Shown here: positions 1-8,256 of the stretch, one piece after another | Layout: each line of letters starts with the position of its first letter | Numbering within the stretch: the first letter of the stretch is position 1 | Assembly: GCA_038250235.1 (NCBI GenBank) | Contig: JBBSCO010000006.1 | Coordinates: 1-64,000, forward strand | Direction of reading: 5' to 3' | DNA: 64,000 nt | From: JAAUTS01 sp038250235 | GTDB lineage: Bacteria > Verrucomicrobiota > Verrucomicrobiia > Methylacidiphilales > JAAUTS01 | The notes under the pieces: generated by a model | Databases searched by the model: none | Told to the model about the DNA's origin: nothing | Seen by the model: only the letters and a program-made list of their open reading frames with translations | Translations under genes and position numbers: made by a program

Positions 1-60
1 AACTACTGTTAATCAAGATCCCACCACCTTAACTTAATTGCCCCTGGGTTTGGTCGAAGA

Positions 61-423
61 TTGGGGTCCACCATAATCAAAATCACAATGCAGGTTGCTG
101 TTTCAGATACAAAACATGTGCCTATAGCTTGGAGAGAATTGAATAACAAAGGAGAAACAATGATAGAATACCGGGTGCTGGAACTCGGATCGACTAGGCA
201 TAAAGGGAAGGCTTTTTTTTACCCCAAAGTTGCACAGATTAAGTACTTCACGTGGGATACCCAATTCACGATGAAGGAGCCCATTAATGCCGGATTCAAG
301 ATAATCTGCAAAAAGTTTCAACTACTCGATCTAAACGTTGGACCAGTAGAACCTCCTGACCCATCCTTATTTAAGGGCATTTATGATATGGATACCGAAA
401 AATATATTACTGTTCCTAAATAA
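61..423 (+). CDS. Hypothetical protein, 120 aa or shorter
   Basis: An open frame of 120 codons starts with TTG; an in-frame ATG nine codons later (position 88) would give 111 aa and is equally likely as the start. I recognise no domain. The product is polar, has no signal peptide or membrane segment, and ends in a Pro/Asp-rich tail. The DNA is more AT-rich than most of the window, and the gene stands apart from the rhodanese operon by about 200 bp. It could be a small accessory gene at the end of a neighbouring island, or a chance open frame. No function is proposed. Confidence 0.4.
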   Translation: MGSTIIKITMQVAVSDTKHVPIAWRELNNKGETMIEYRVLELGSTRHKGKAFFYPKVAQIKYFTWDTQFTMKEPINAGFKIICKKFQLLDLNVGPVEPPDPSLFKGIYDMDTEKYITVPK

Positions 424-637
424 TCATACTCATCAACGGGCCGGTTCTTCAGCCTCCGCTTAAGTCACGGTTAGCGCGGCAATTATTAACAAAGAAAAAG
501 CGTCAGCGTCTTAAAAAAGCCTGAGCAAATAATCGATTTGGTTAGACGTCCAGCGGCGTATGTTCTTGAAAATTGACAAAGAGAGATATGTCAGAGTGTC
601 GGAAAAGGTATGAAAAAGCCGGATAAAATTTTTTAAC

Positions 638-1162
638 ATGATGAGGGGTTTTATTTTTCGATTTTCCGGCTTACTGGTTTTGCCAATTTTCCTGGCTTTG
701 GGGCATTTGGCTTTTTCTGGCTGGCTTCCGCCTCCCAAGGATTTGACACTCGAAGCTGACCTGAAATTGATGGGAATCCAAGGCGCGCTATGGGTTGATG
801 CCCGCGAGGAGCCCTTGTTTCTGTCCGGGCATGTGCCTGGTTCTGTAAATCTCACCCGCAAAAACTGGGATAAAAATTTGCCGGTTTTTTTTGCGCACTA
901 CGGGGAGGGGCAAACCATCATTGTGTATTGTTCGGTGGGTTGCCATGAAAGCACTGTTGTTGCGGCGAAAATCCGTGAACTTGGCCTGGAGAATGTTCAG
1001 GTGTTGGAGGGTGGGTATGAAGCGTGGAGCGTCTCACGCCCTCCTAAGGGGGGCGAATTGCGGCTCGAAGGACGCAACTGGGGAAGAATGAAGGAAAATT
1101 CGAATATTGAATCCCGAAATCCGAAACAAATCCCCAATTTGAAATCCAATGAAACCAAATAG
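638..1162 (+). CDS. Membrane-anchored rhodanese-like sulfurtransferase
   Basis: An N-terminal hydrophobic segment (about residues 5-28) is followed by one rhodanese domain (about residues 38-135). Visible hallmarks are VDAREEPLFLSGHVPGSVNL, a beta strand ending in VYC that supplies the likely catalytic Cys in the loop CSVGCHES, and the closing LEGGYEAW signature. Rhodanese domains carry a persulfide on the loop Cys; here the domain should face the periplasm. The frame overlaps the following MauE/DoxX gene by 14 bp, so the two are probably co-transcribed and may act together in thiol or sulfur chemistry of the envelope. The last 25 residues, rich in Asn, Glu, Ser and Pro, come from an intergenic repeat rather than from the rhodanese fold. 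Confidence 0.85.
   Translation: MMRGFIFRFSGLLVLPIFLALGHLAFSGWLPPPKDLTLEADLKLMGIQGALWVDAREEPLFLSGHVPGSVNLTRKNWDKNLPVFFAHYGEGQTIIVYCSVGCHESTVVAAKIRELGLENVQVLEGGYEAWSVSRPPKGGELRLEGRNWGRMKENSNIESRNPKQIPNLKSNETK
1094..1160 (+). repeat. Degenerate GAAATCC-type repeat at the rhodanese 3' end
   Basis: The stretch is built of variants of words such as CGAATATTGAATCCCGAAAT and GAAATCCAATG. Such words occur as dispersed intergenic repeats in many environmental genomes. Here the repeat is read through as the C-terminus of the rhodanese and also contains the start of the next gene. Confidence 0.5.
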
Positions 1163-1649
1163 GAGAGTTTTGCTCGAAACGGCGGAATGGGGTGCTGTTC
1201 TTGTATTGTCAGGGCTTTTCCTGTATGCCGGAGTGATAAAGCTGTTGGACACGGATCAATTCTATTTGGACATCCAATCTTATCGGATTACGCCTGATGA
1301 ACTGTCGTGGTGGGCGGCCCACTACTTGCCTTGGTTGGAACTGGTGGCCGGGGTGGCTCTGTTTTTGCCGAAGTTCCGTTTGCCTGCGGCCCTGATCTTT
1401 GCGGGCTTGATGTCGGTATTTACGCTGGCACTGCTTTCTGCGTGGAGCCGGGGGTTGGATATTTCCTGCGGCTGTTTTGGGTCTTCCACCGCAGAGGCTA
1501 ATTACCCTTGGCTTGTTGGCAGGGATCTTGGGCTTCTGCTCATGGCTTTGTTTTTGGTGTGGAGGAATTTATTGCCAACGACTTTCTTTTTTAGCCGTGG
1601 GGTTGCAAAAGAGACTTCTTTGGAATTGGCAGAAAGAGAGCGGAGATGA
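1149..1649 (+). CDS. MauE/DoxX-family membrane protein
   Basis: This is a 166-residue protein with four predicted membrane segments (about residues 14-32, 54-72, 77-97 and 122-140). It carries family marks: GVIKLLD after the first helix, LPWLELVAG in the second, and the RGLDISCGCFG motif with its paired cysteines. MauE/DoxX proteins are inner-membrane proteins linked to disulfide or thiol handling of periplasmic partners; MauE is needed for maturation of methylamine dehydrogenase. No mau genes are present, so the partner is more likely the overlapping upstream rhodanese. The ATG lies inside the rhodanese coding end. Confidence 0.8.
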   Translation: MKPNRRVLLETAEWGAVLVLSGLFLYAGVIKLLDTDQFYLDIQSYRITPDELSWWAAHYLPWLELVAGVALFLPKFRLPAALIFAGLMSVFTLALLSAWSRGLDISCGCFGSSTAEANYPWLVGRDLGLLLMALFLVWRNLLPTTFFFSRGVAKETSLELAERERR

Positions 1650-3805
1650 TCTTACTTGAACAGGAGCGCAAGATGTCCGCCTGCTCAGGCGGGCATCCCG
1701 CCTGGCCGGGGTGGTTTCAGCATGCGGTGATCGGCGTAAAGAGTCTCGGGCAGGTCTCCAAGGCGACTCTTCGAGATTATCGCCACGGCGATCTTTCGAC
1801 CCGCGCTCCTTTAGGAACTAAGATTTCCCGATCCTTATGGCATCGCCATAGCTTGTTACATCTCTGTGTTGTTATTCTCTGGCTTGGGGCAGCGGAATGC
1901 CTGGTTGCCCAGGAGGTGCTCAGGACATCGCCTTCGCGCATTACATTGGGTGGGTTGAGTTATGGGTCCAAGGATGGACAGATTCTTTCGCGCAAAGTAA
2001 TCCTGAGTGTTCAAGATCCTGCGGCAGTTTTCCAGATTACCAAGGTGGATCTTTCCCAGGCAAAGGGAATCCGGTTGAAGAAGCAAACGGAGTTGCCGGG
2101 TAAAATCGAGCTGTTTTTTGAGATCGACACGGCGGCGTTCACACAGGGTCAGCCCTTTGGCAAATTTCTCAAGGTGCCTCTGCGCTTGGAAACCAGTTTG
2201 AGGGAATTTCCCCAGGTTGTGATTCCGGTTGTGGGCTGGTTGTCGGTAAATGAAACGGAACGGAATTTTCAGGATTTTCGTTTTCAGGGGAGCCTGCGCT
2301 GGCAGGGGCCGTGGGGAACGCCCAACATGGCGGGGGCTGTGCTGGTTCCGTTTATTCTTTTGATTGTGGGAGGGCTGGGTTGGGGATGGCAGGTGTTTTA
2401 TGGAAAGTCAGGCCAATGCCCTGACCTACAGTCCGGACCGGTAAGTTCGAAAGTATTCAGAGTTATGATTCTCGGAGGCTTGGTTGTCTTGGGTGTTATA
2501 GCAGGCGCGCTTTTGTTTTTGCTGGGGCACACGTATTCGCGGGGTTCCTGGGTGGCGCTGGCGGTTGGGTTGAGCGTGTTGGTGCTGAAGAAGGGAACGA
2601 TGCGCTGGTTCAGTCTGGGAGCTGCGGCCTTCTTTTTCATGATTATTTTCACGCTTCCGGCAGGGGTGGATCGTGTGGGTAGTTATGCACGGGTGGAGGC
2701 GGACAAGTCCATTGCCAACCGGTTCCGGCTCTGGTCGGGGGCTCTACAGGCCATGGGGGAACATCCCCTGTGGGGGATTGGGGCAGATCAATACGGGAAC
2801 GTTTTCCGCCGCGACTATCAGACTTTTGAACATCAAGCGGAAAATTCCACTGCCGTAAGTGATTTCATGACCTTTGGGGCGGAGCGTGGGTTACCGTTTT
2901 TGGGATTGAGTCTGGGATTGTTGCTGTTCCTTTTGATGGAGGCTTTGTGCTCCAGAAAGCCTGTTCCTCTTGTTTTCGGGGCGATGCTGGCCTCGATCCT
3001 GGCAGCTTCGGCCTTTTCCACCCTTTGGTTTGTCAAAGAATATCAGGGGCTTTTCGCGTTCTGCGTGGGAGGGCTGCTTTTGCTTAGCGCGTGGCGGCTT
3101 TGGTCTTCAAAGGACTGGAAACGTAGTCTTCGGGGTTTGGTGAAAAGGGGGGCTTGTTTTGTCTTGGGCACGACGCTGGGATTGGCGCTTGTGGCGTGGT
3201 TGGCTTTGGATCAGTTGCCGACACGGAGCAGGCATTTCCCCGCTGTGGAAGCCGTCTTGGAGAATGGGTGGATGGTGGCACCCCGAGCGCTGCCAACCCA
3301 AGGGACGATTCTTTATATGGGGGAAGATAAAGAGGATTTGCCGCTACTGGCCCAGACCACGCTTCGCCCCTTGTCCTCTCTGGGATGGCGGGTGGTCTGG
3401 CCGGGTCCTGTGGCTACGCGGGAGCAGGTGGATATGTGGATACAAAAGCTGAAAAAGATGTATCCGGACCAGCCTGTTTATGTGGCAGGTCATGGCAAGG
3501 GTGGGAAGATGGCGTGGATTACAGTTTCGTTGGATCAGGAGATCAAAGGGGCGGGTTGCGGCTTTTTGACGGAGGAATTTGGACAATCTCTGGCGGGAGA
3601 ATCGCCAAAGACTGCCTTTCTGGTTTATCAATCGCTTTACGACGATCAGGTATCGGCCAACGCCTCAATTCGGGCTCAGAGGGGTGATGCGTTTGTTTCT
3701 GTTCCGCTGGTGGTTGTATTAAAACCGGAGGTATTCAGCCGTTTCTCGAAGGCTTGGTTGGAGTGGATTCGAGCGATGAATGGACATTTTTCCCCAACGA
3801 CCTGA
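1646..3805 (+). CDS. Chimeric membrane protein: DUF1573-like domain, partial O-antigen ligase (Wzy_C) core, hydrolase-like tail
   Basis: The product (719 aa) has four parts. Residues 1-70 are low-complexity and encoded by palindromic repeat DNA, so the true start may be later; a hydrophobic signal-like segment lies at about 71-88. Residues 90-205 look like a periplasmic Ig-type (DUF1573-like) domain. Residues 215-510 are a multi-helix membrane domain with O-antigen ligase/polymerase marks (GPWGTPNMAGAVL, TYSRGSWVAL, NRFRLWSGALQAMGEHPLWG). The early helices normally found before GNPN in that family are absent. Residues 545-715 resemble an alpha/beta-hydrolase core, but the nucleophile elbow reads GHGKGG, with Gly where Ser is expected. 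The start overlaps the MauE gene by 4 bp. The protein may assemble or ligate a surface glycan, but the architecture is unusual. Confidence 0.6.
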   Translation: MILLEQERKMSACSGGHPAWPGWFQHAVIGVKSLGQVSKATLRDYRHGDLSTRAPLGTKISRSLWHRHSLLHLCVVILWLGAAECLVAQEVLRTSPSRITLGGLSYGSKDGQILSRKVILSVQDPAAVFQITKVDLSQAKGIRLKKQTELPGKIELFFEIDTAAFTQGQPFGKFLKVPLRLETSLREFPQVVIPVVGWLSVNETERNFQDFRFQGSLRWQGPWGTPNMAGAVLVPFILLIVGGLGWGWQVFYGKSGQCPDLQSGPVSSKVFRVMILGGLVVLGVIAGALLFLLGHTYSRGSWVALAVGLSVLVLKKGTMRWFSLGAAAFFFMIIFTLPAGVDRVGSYARVEADKSIANRFRLWSGALQAMGEHPLWGIGADQYGNVFRRDYQTFEHQAENSTAVSDFMTFGAERGLPFLGLSLGLLLFLLMEALCSRKPVPLVFGAMLASILAASAFSTLWFVKEYQGLFAFCVGGLLLLSAWRLWSSKDWKRSLRGLVKRGACFVLGTTLGLALVAWLALDQLPTRSRHFPAVEAVLENGWMVAPRALPTQGTILYMGEDKEDLPLLAQTTLRPLSSLGWRVVWPGPVATREQVDMWIQKLKKMYPDQPVYVAGHGKGGKMAWITVSLDQEIKGAGCGFLTEEFGQSLAGESPKTAFLVYQSLYDDQVSANASIRAQRGDAFVSVPLVVVLKPEVFSRFSKAWLEWIRAMNGHFSPTT
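1675..1860. repeat. Hairpin-rich repeat inside the 5' end of the chimeric gene
   Basis: The segment starts with three alternating arms (CCGCCTG, CAGGCGGG, CCCGCCTGG). It continues with short palindromes around TCGCCACGGCGAT and ATGGCATCGCCAT. It resembles dispersed REP-like intergenic repeats rather than coding DNA, although the frame stays open. It probably extended the N-terminus of the downstream protein. Confidence 0.4.
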
Positions 3806-3807
3806 CT

Positions 3808-5337
3808 TCAGCTCTTTTTGACAAATCCGATGTAGGGCACGACGATTTCTTTTACCTGATCGGTTTTTACGCGGAATCGGAGTTCTCCGTAACGCCTCCC
3901 GATCCGGTCTCCAGTCTGAATCGTGCAGTCGAATTCCAGGATGCCGGGAGTTGAGGTTAGAAGTTTTGGTTGAATCCAGTCAGGTTCGGGCGAGGAGGCT
4001 TTGATGAGTTGAAGATCCTTGGAAGAGGAGTGGATTTTGAGTTTGAAGGAGGCCTGACTCTTACGGGGAAGGACGCCGAGGTAAAGGGAGGCGGGTTGAG
4101 CTGCCACATCCGAGGTGATCATGCCGTAGAGGGAGAGTTCCGCTGATTGTTGTTTTTTGCCTTTGGTATTGTATTGAACGAAGCCTTGTGAGCGATAAGG
4201 CCCGATGGGAAGATTTTGCGGGTTCAAGGTGATGTTGATACGAAAACCTTTTTCCATGGGGACGCTTGCACTTTGAATCCTGGTGTCACGTATGTTGAAC
4301 ACGACGGAATCTTGCGGATCATGATTACTTAAAGTCACCTCAATCCTTCTGGTGACGGGTGTTGAGTCGGAAGGAATTTTTCCCCAATCCAGCATGGAGG
4401 GGGTGATGATCATATCCGGCGAGGGCTGCTGGACTGTTGGTGGATTTTTCAAAATTTCCAAATCACAGGGTTTATGGAGATTCTGCCATTGTGTGGCTGT
4501 TTCACGGTTGGGCAGCCAGCCGATCCGGAGATGCGCAGATTCCGATAAGCGATGTGGTTGTATCCGACCGGAGCCAATATCAAGGGCGAAAGGTTGTGTT
4601 TTGTTGCCTTTGGCCAGAGCCTGGATGAAAGGTAGGGAAAGGCGGTTGGTTTGGTCGAGACCGTGTCCGGCGTTTTTTTCAAGCAGAAAGGCCCAGGGGG
4701 CAGCTTCCGCACGACCATATTCAAAAACCTGGCTGAGACTTTGATTCCGACCAGATTCGTCATGTTCTCCTGCGATAATGAGGGCGGGCACTCGGTAGGT
4801 GAGTTTATCCGGCGGGCCGGAGTAGCTTGCCCATTTAATGGAGATGAAGCCCAAGATCCTTTTCGGATTCCAACAGGCAAACTGATAGGCGAATTGTCCA
4901 CCGGCCGAGTGGCCCCAGAGAATCAAAGGTGCTCCGGCCAGTTCAGGTCGTTTTGTTTGTTTGGAGAAATCCACCAGGGCATTCAGAAGGGCCTGGCCGG
5001 AGCCGTTCCGGGCGATCTCATAAGATCCGCCTTCGCCACGCAGATGACATGAGACCAGTCCATAGTGCAGTTCGGTTGCCAATTTTTGCCAGTTGGAATC
5101 AGCCGCAAGATGGAGTCCATTGGAGTCGGTGCCCAAGGCAAGAAAAAGTATACCTTTGAACGGTGCTTTTGCTGGAGGAAGCCATAGTCGGAATCGTGCT
5201 TCGGCAAAATTATTTTGGAGCGCAGGTTCTTCTTCGTATTCCCAGTATTCGGAAGAGATTAGAGGCTGGGAAAAAGTAATGATCAGCAGAAAAAGCTTGA
5301 TGGGAATTGAGACAGGACATTGGAAGACAGGAATCAT
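3808..5337 (-). CDS. Secreted alpha/beta hydrolase with two C-terminal DUF1573-like domains
   Basis: The start is the ATG at 5337, which overlaps the hslO stop in an ATGA arrangement; a longer frame to 5394 is unlikely. A signal peptide covers about residues 1-29. The hydrolase domain (about 45-270) has the nucleophile elbow GHSAGG, a following GEHDESG segment that supplies the acidic residue region, and NAGHG for the catalytic His. Two Ig-like repeats follow, the first opening with ITPSMLDWGKIPS, typical of DUF1573-like modules. The product should be an envelope esterase or peptidase-like enzyme of unknown substrate. It converges on the chimeric gene with a 2-bp gap, and both proteins combine the same two domain types in opposite order. 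Confidence 0.75.
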   Translation of the reverse strand: MIPVFQCPVSIPIKLFLLIITFSQPLISSEYWEYEEEPALQNNFAEARFRLWLPPAKAPFKGILFLALGTDSNGLHLAADSNWQKLATELHYGLVSCHLRGEGGSYEIARNGSGQALLNALVDFSKQTKRPELAGAPLILWGHSAGGQFAYQFACWNPKRILGFISIKWASYSGPPDKLTYRVPALIIAGEHDESGRNQSLSQVFEYGRAEAAPWAFLLEKNAGHGLDQTNRLSLPFIQALAKGNKTQPFALDIGSGRIQPHRLSESAHLRIGWLPNRETATQWQNLHKPCDLEILKNPPTVQQPSPDMIITPSMLDWGKIPSDSTPVTRRIEVTLSNHDPQDSVVFNIRDTRIQSASVPMEKGFRINITLNPQNLPIGPYRSQGFVQYNTKGKKQQSAELSLYGMITSDVAAQPASLYLGVLPRKSQASFKLKIHSSSKDLQLIKASSPEPDWIQPKLLTSTPGILEFDCTIQTGDRIGRRYGELRFRVKTDQVKEIVVPYIGFVKKS

Positions 5338-6128
5338 TTCCGCTTGATGTAGGCTTCCATGGATTCGCGGGTGAGAATGTAGGGTAGGCCGCAACGGGGG
5401 CAGTTCATCCTCAGCGTGGCGTCACTTCCGAAAAGGGCTTTGGGACTGCTTTTCATGGCCGGGGACAAAACGTTCATCATTTTATCCTGATTGCAACCGC
5501 ATTCCCAGCGGTAATTGCGCGATTCAAGAAAGCTCACTTCCTCGTTTTGTTCCAGTATCCTAACCTGTTCGACGGTCAGTGCTTCCAGCCAGGCTGTATC
5601 GCAGTCCGGCTGGGCACTGATGAAAACGTATTCCTCGTCACTGACTTCAAAATAACGGGCCAGGCGCTGTTCACTTTGCCGGTAATAGGTTTCCGCCGCA
5701 ATGAACCCGGAGGAACTTTCGAACTGGATCGAACTGCGGTGGGGAAGCTGGTTCTTGCGGATAATATCGGCAAAGAAAAAATTCACAGGCGCTTCACGGA
5801 CATGTTCTGAAAAGAATCTGCCGATGATGGTGCCCAGGGGATTGCTGCCGTGAACAAAAACATTCAAGAGGGGGTTCTGGAAGTTAAGGGTCCAGGCGAT
5901 CGTTTCATTCCAGGGACGGGCAGCACAATGCAGGGTCAGGGCGGCCAAGGTCTCCTTGAAAATCCGGTCATGTTCTGGAGCGGGCTGAATGTGGAGGTCA
6001 GCCATGTGTAGGTAGTAATCCACAAAGAGATCGCTGAATTCCGCCCGCGTCAGCAGGGCGTTGCGTTCGCGCACAAAGTAACTGCGGATTTCCAGGGAAA
6101 TTTCCGGTGGGGCCGGGAGTTCGTCCAT
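5334..6128 (-). CDS. hslO: Hsp33-like redox-regulated chaperone HslO
   Basis: The product (264 aa) has the Hsp33 N-terminal fold (about residues 10-190) followed by the C-terminal redox switch. The four zinc-binding cysteines are visible as CGC near residue 212 and CPRC near residue 245. Hsp33 is a cytosolic holdase activated when oxidation forms disulfides and releases zinc. The N-terminal region is somewhat divergent from the E. coli type but matches the length and order of the family. The gene is translationally coupled to the downstream hydrolase through a 4-bp overlap. Confidence 0.85.
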   Translation of the reverse strand: MDELPAPPEISLEIRSYFVRERNALLTRAEFSDLFVDYYLHMADLHIQPAPEHDRIFKETLAALTLHCAARPWNETIAWTLNFQNPLLNVFVHGSNPLGTIIGRFFSEHVREAPVNFFFADIIRKNQLPHRSSIQFESSSGFIAAETYYRQSEQRLARYFEVSDEEYVFISAQPDCDTAWLEALTVEQVRILEQNEEVSFLESRNYRWECGCNQDKMMNVLSPAMKSSPKALFGSDATLRMNCPRCGLPYILTRESMEAYIKRK

Positions 6129-6286
6129 TACCCCAGACTAAGAAACCTTGGCCATGGTGACAAAATAAAAAAGAGCCATTTCCCGGTCTATTTTAAGCAA
6201 CATATTCCTCCTTCCATTTCGTTGCCGGGGGCTAAGAAGGGGTCATTTTTTTACCTGACTCAGGCATTACATTTTGAAAAAAATCA

Positions 6287-7653
6287 TCATTCCGTCTTTA
6301 TATTAGGTATTACAGCGATAAGGACAGAGGCACCGACCAGGGTGACCAGGACAACCATAAGGGAAATGGATGGATCGATTGTAACACTCTTCCATTCCAC
6401 GCTCGTAAGTCCGCAATTAAAAAAGCAGGGGGGAGAGACCAGTAAAAGAAGTTTAACCCGGACGAAGGCAAGGATGAAGATCAGAACTGGTTTTAGGAAA
6501 AGGAATTTGGCAATCAATGCTGCCGGGCAGAAATAGAGTGCCCGCAAACCCAGGAGGGCAAAGATATTGCTGATGAAGACCAGGAACGGATCCGGAGTGA
6601 TGGCGAAAACAGCAGGAATGGAATCCACGGTAATAACGAGATCCGTGATTTCCAGTATGATCAAGGCCAGGAAAAGAGGGGTGATGACATACTTGGCAGA
6701 CAAAGTTCCCGGACGTGGTGGAGGGTGATTCTGTCGGCCTGTTACGGGATCGGTTTCATAGAGAGCGGCCTCGGAACGCCGGGTTAAAAAATTTCTGTCC
6801 ATCGAAGAAATCGACGCTTCTTAAATACTTTCGGGCCAGCTTTACCACGGGGTTTTTACCGGGATCTTCCTGGCTTTTGATCAGGGCCATCTTCAGCGCG
6901 GTCAGGATAAGAAAGAGGCCAAAAAAGATCAGGATCCACGTGTAACGCATGATCAATTCGGCTCCAAGAAAGAGCATGCCACCGCGCATGACCAAAGCTC
7001 GCAAAATACCCAGAAAAGTACGCGGTGTTGATATTTCCTGGGAATGGGAAAGAAACCGAAAATCATGGCGATGACAAAGATATTGTCCACGGCCAGGGAT
7101 TTCCCGACCACACAGGCGGTCAGGTATTGAACAGCTGCTACACTCCCTGTTACTTGACCAAGAACGATTGTACCATCCCGGTATTTGGGGGTGTTTAGTC
7201 CGGGCCCTAGCCAGTGGGCTTCCTAGTGTACTGATAGTGAAGTTCCTTCATTAAATTTGCACAGAAAAGGCCTGGAACGCGGCGCCGTGCAGGGGAGCGT
7301 ATCTGAGGGACACCCGACCTGAAACGCAACAAAGTTCCGGGCCTTTTTCTGTGCAACCCCATGGGGCCGTGGTTCTTTAAATCTCCGGGCTTCCTTACTC
7401 GTTTGCCTTCTATCGTTCAGATAGAAGGTTGCTCTCCTGCCTCGCCGGAGAACAAAATCCCCCACGGATTTAATAAAGTAATTTCGCTGTCAGGACACTA
7501 GGCGAAATAGACGAATCCAGCAAAGCTGAGCCCACAAAAAAGCCAAATGGATGACCAGACGATGGATTCCTTCATGCTGACTTCATGTGCTTCCCGGTGG
7601 AGGACACCCAGGTCAAGGGCAAGAAAAATAAGCACCAAAATGACAAAGCCCAT
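6287..7653 (-). pseudogene. terC/alx-family membrane protein, broken by a MITE and two frameshifts
   Basis: Four pieces of one TerC-family integral membrane protein can be joined. The N-terminus (ATG at 7653, ending near 7501) contains LALDLGVLHREAHEVSMKES. After the 7224-7500 insertion the frame resumes with HWLGPGLNTPKY, then VGKSLAVDNIFVIAMIFGFF and YQHRVLFW. A 1-bp loss near 7009 shifts into ILRALVMRGG through NPVVKLARKYL. A second shift at the T-run near 6795 leads to ITPLFLALIILEITDLVITV, then VDSIPAVFAIT and GLRALYF. TerC proteins are linked to metal homeostasis at the membrane, with conserved acidic residues in these segments. A TAG also lies at the insertion point. The single-base shifts could be sequencing errors, but the insertion cannot. 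Confidence 0.8.
7224..7500. mobile_element. MITE-like non-autonomous element inserted in terC
   Basis: The 277-bp element has imperfect terminal inverted repeats of about 33 bp. The left end reads TAGTGTACTGATAGTGAAGT and the right end, reverse-complemented, reads TAGTGTCCTGACAGCGAAAT. Both ends finish at TA, consistent with a duplicated TA target as made by IS630/Tc1-mariner-type transposases. A nested inverted repeat lies inside (TTTGCACAGAAAAGGCC near 7255 against GGCCTTTTTCTGTGCAA near 7340-7356). No transposase is encoded; the 80-codon open frame across it reads repeat DNA. Removing the element and one TA rejoins the flanking TerC reading frame. Confidence 0.8.
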
Positions 7654-7793
7654 TTAGGCCCCTATTTTGAGATCTTCAGGCTGGGAAGTAAGTGCTGTTA
7701 CCGCGAGTATCCGGGTTGTTATTTGTTTTTATTAAAGAAAATGAGGGGCCACGACCATCTATTTATTTTATGCTTAACCAAATCCAAGGGATT

Positions 7794-8237
7794 CTATTGG
7801 TTTTTCAGCAAGTGGTTGAGCTCCGGATTTCGGGAAAACACCTTTCTGAGGATAATTTCATCATCAGCAAGTCCGATTTCCGGGACGTGATCGGGTATAA
7901 GGTCAGCTCCTTTGAGAAGATAGTTGGCTGCAACCGCGATTTCGGCCAGATGATCGGGTAAGGGATCGCGTGAAAGGCGGACTTCATTGGAATGGAGTAT
8001 TTTGAGCAAGAGTCGGGCCATTTGCTGGAATTCCAATCGTTTCACCGCCTGGGGAGATGACAACTTGGTTCCCATGGCCGGACTGAAAAGCGCCAGCTCT
8101 TTAAGTTGTGCCGCAGTCATCGTTTTGGACTGCAATTTGATATAGTCATCCAGGCTGGTCATGGGGTTTTGTGGGGTCTTCCTGCGTCCGGAAGTGGAAG
8201 CAGGCATACGATGGGGTTTGAACTCAAGTTTTTTCAT
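7794..8237 (-). CDS. DUF1232 (YkvA-like) protein
   Basis: The C-terminal part (about residues 95-135) carries the DUF1232 signature in the form LLKGADLIPDHVPEIGLADD, a short helical hairpin that in this family is often membrane-associated. The N-terminal 90 residues are polar, basic and unrecognised. An upstream in-frame GTG at 8267 would add ten residues and overlap the zinc peptidase stop. I chose the ATG at 8237, but neither start has a convincing ribosome-binding site. It probably shares an mRNA with the metallopeptidase. Biochemical function is unknown. Confidence 0.7.
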   Translation of the reverse strand: MKKLEFKPHRMPASTSGRRKTPQNPMTSLDDYIKLQSKTMTAAQLKELALFSPAMGTKLSSPQAVKRLEFQQMARLLLKILHSNEVRLSRDPLPDHLAEIAVAANYLLKGADLIPDHVPEIGLADDEIILRKVFSRNPELNHLLKNQ

Positions 8238-8256
8238 GTGGGATAAGCCGGTGGGA

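Noticed and set aside
511..861. 116-codon minus-strand open frame
   Set aside because: It overlaps the rhodanese on the other strand and has no recognisable features.
7223..7465. 80-codon minus-strand open frame
   Set aside because: It lies wholly inside the MITE-like element and reads through its inverted repeats; no protein-like features.
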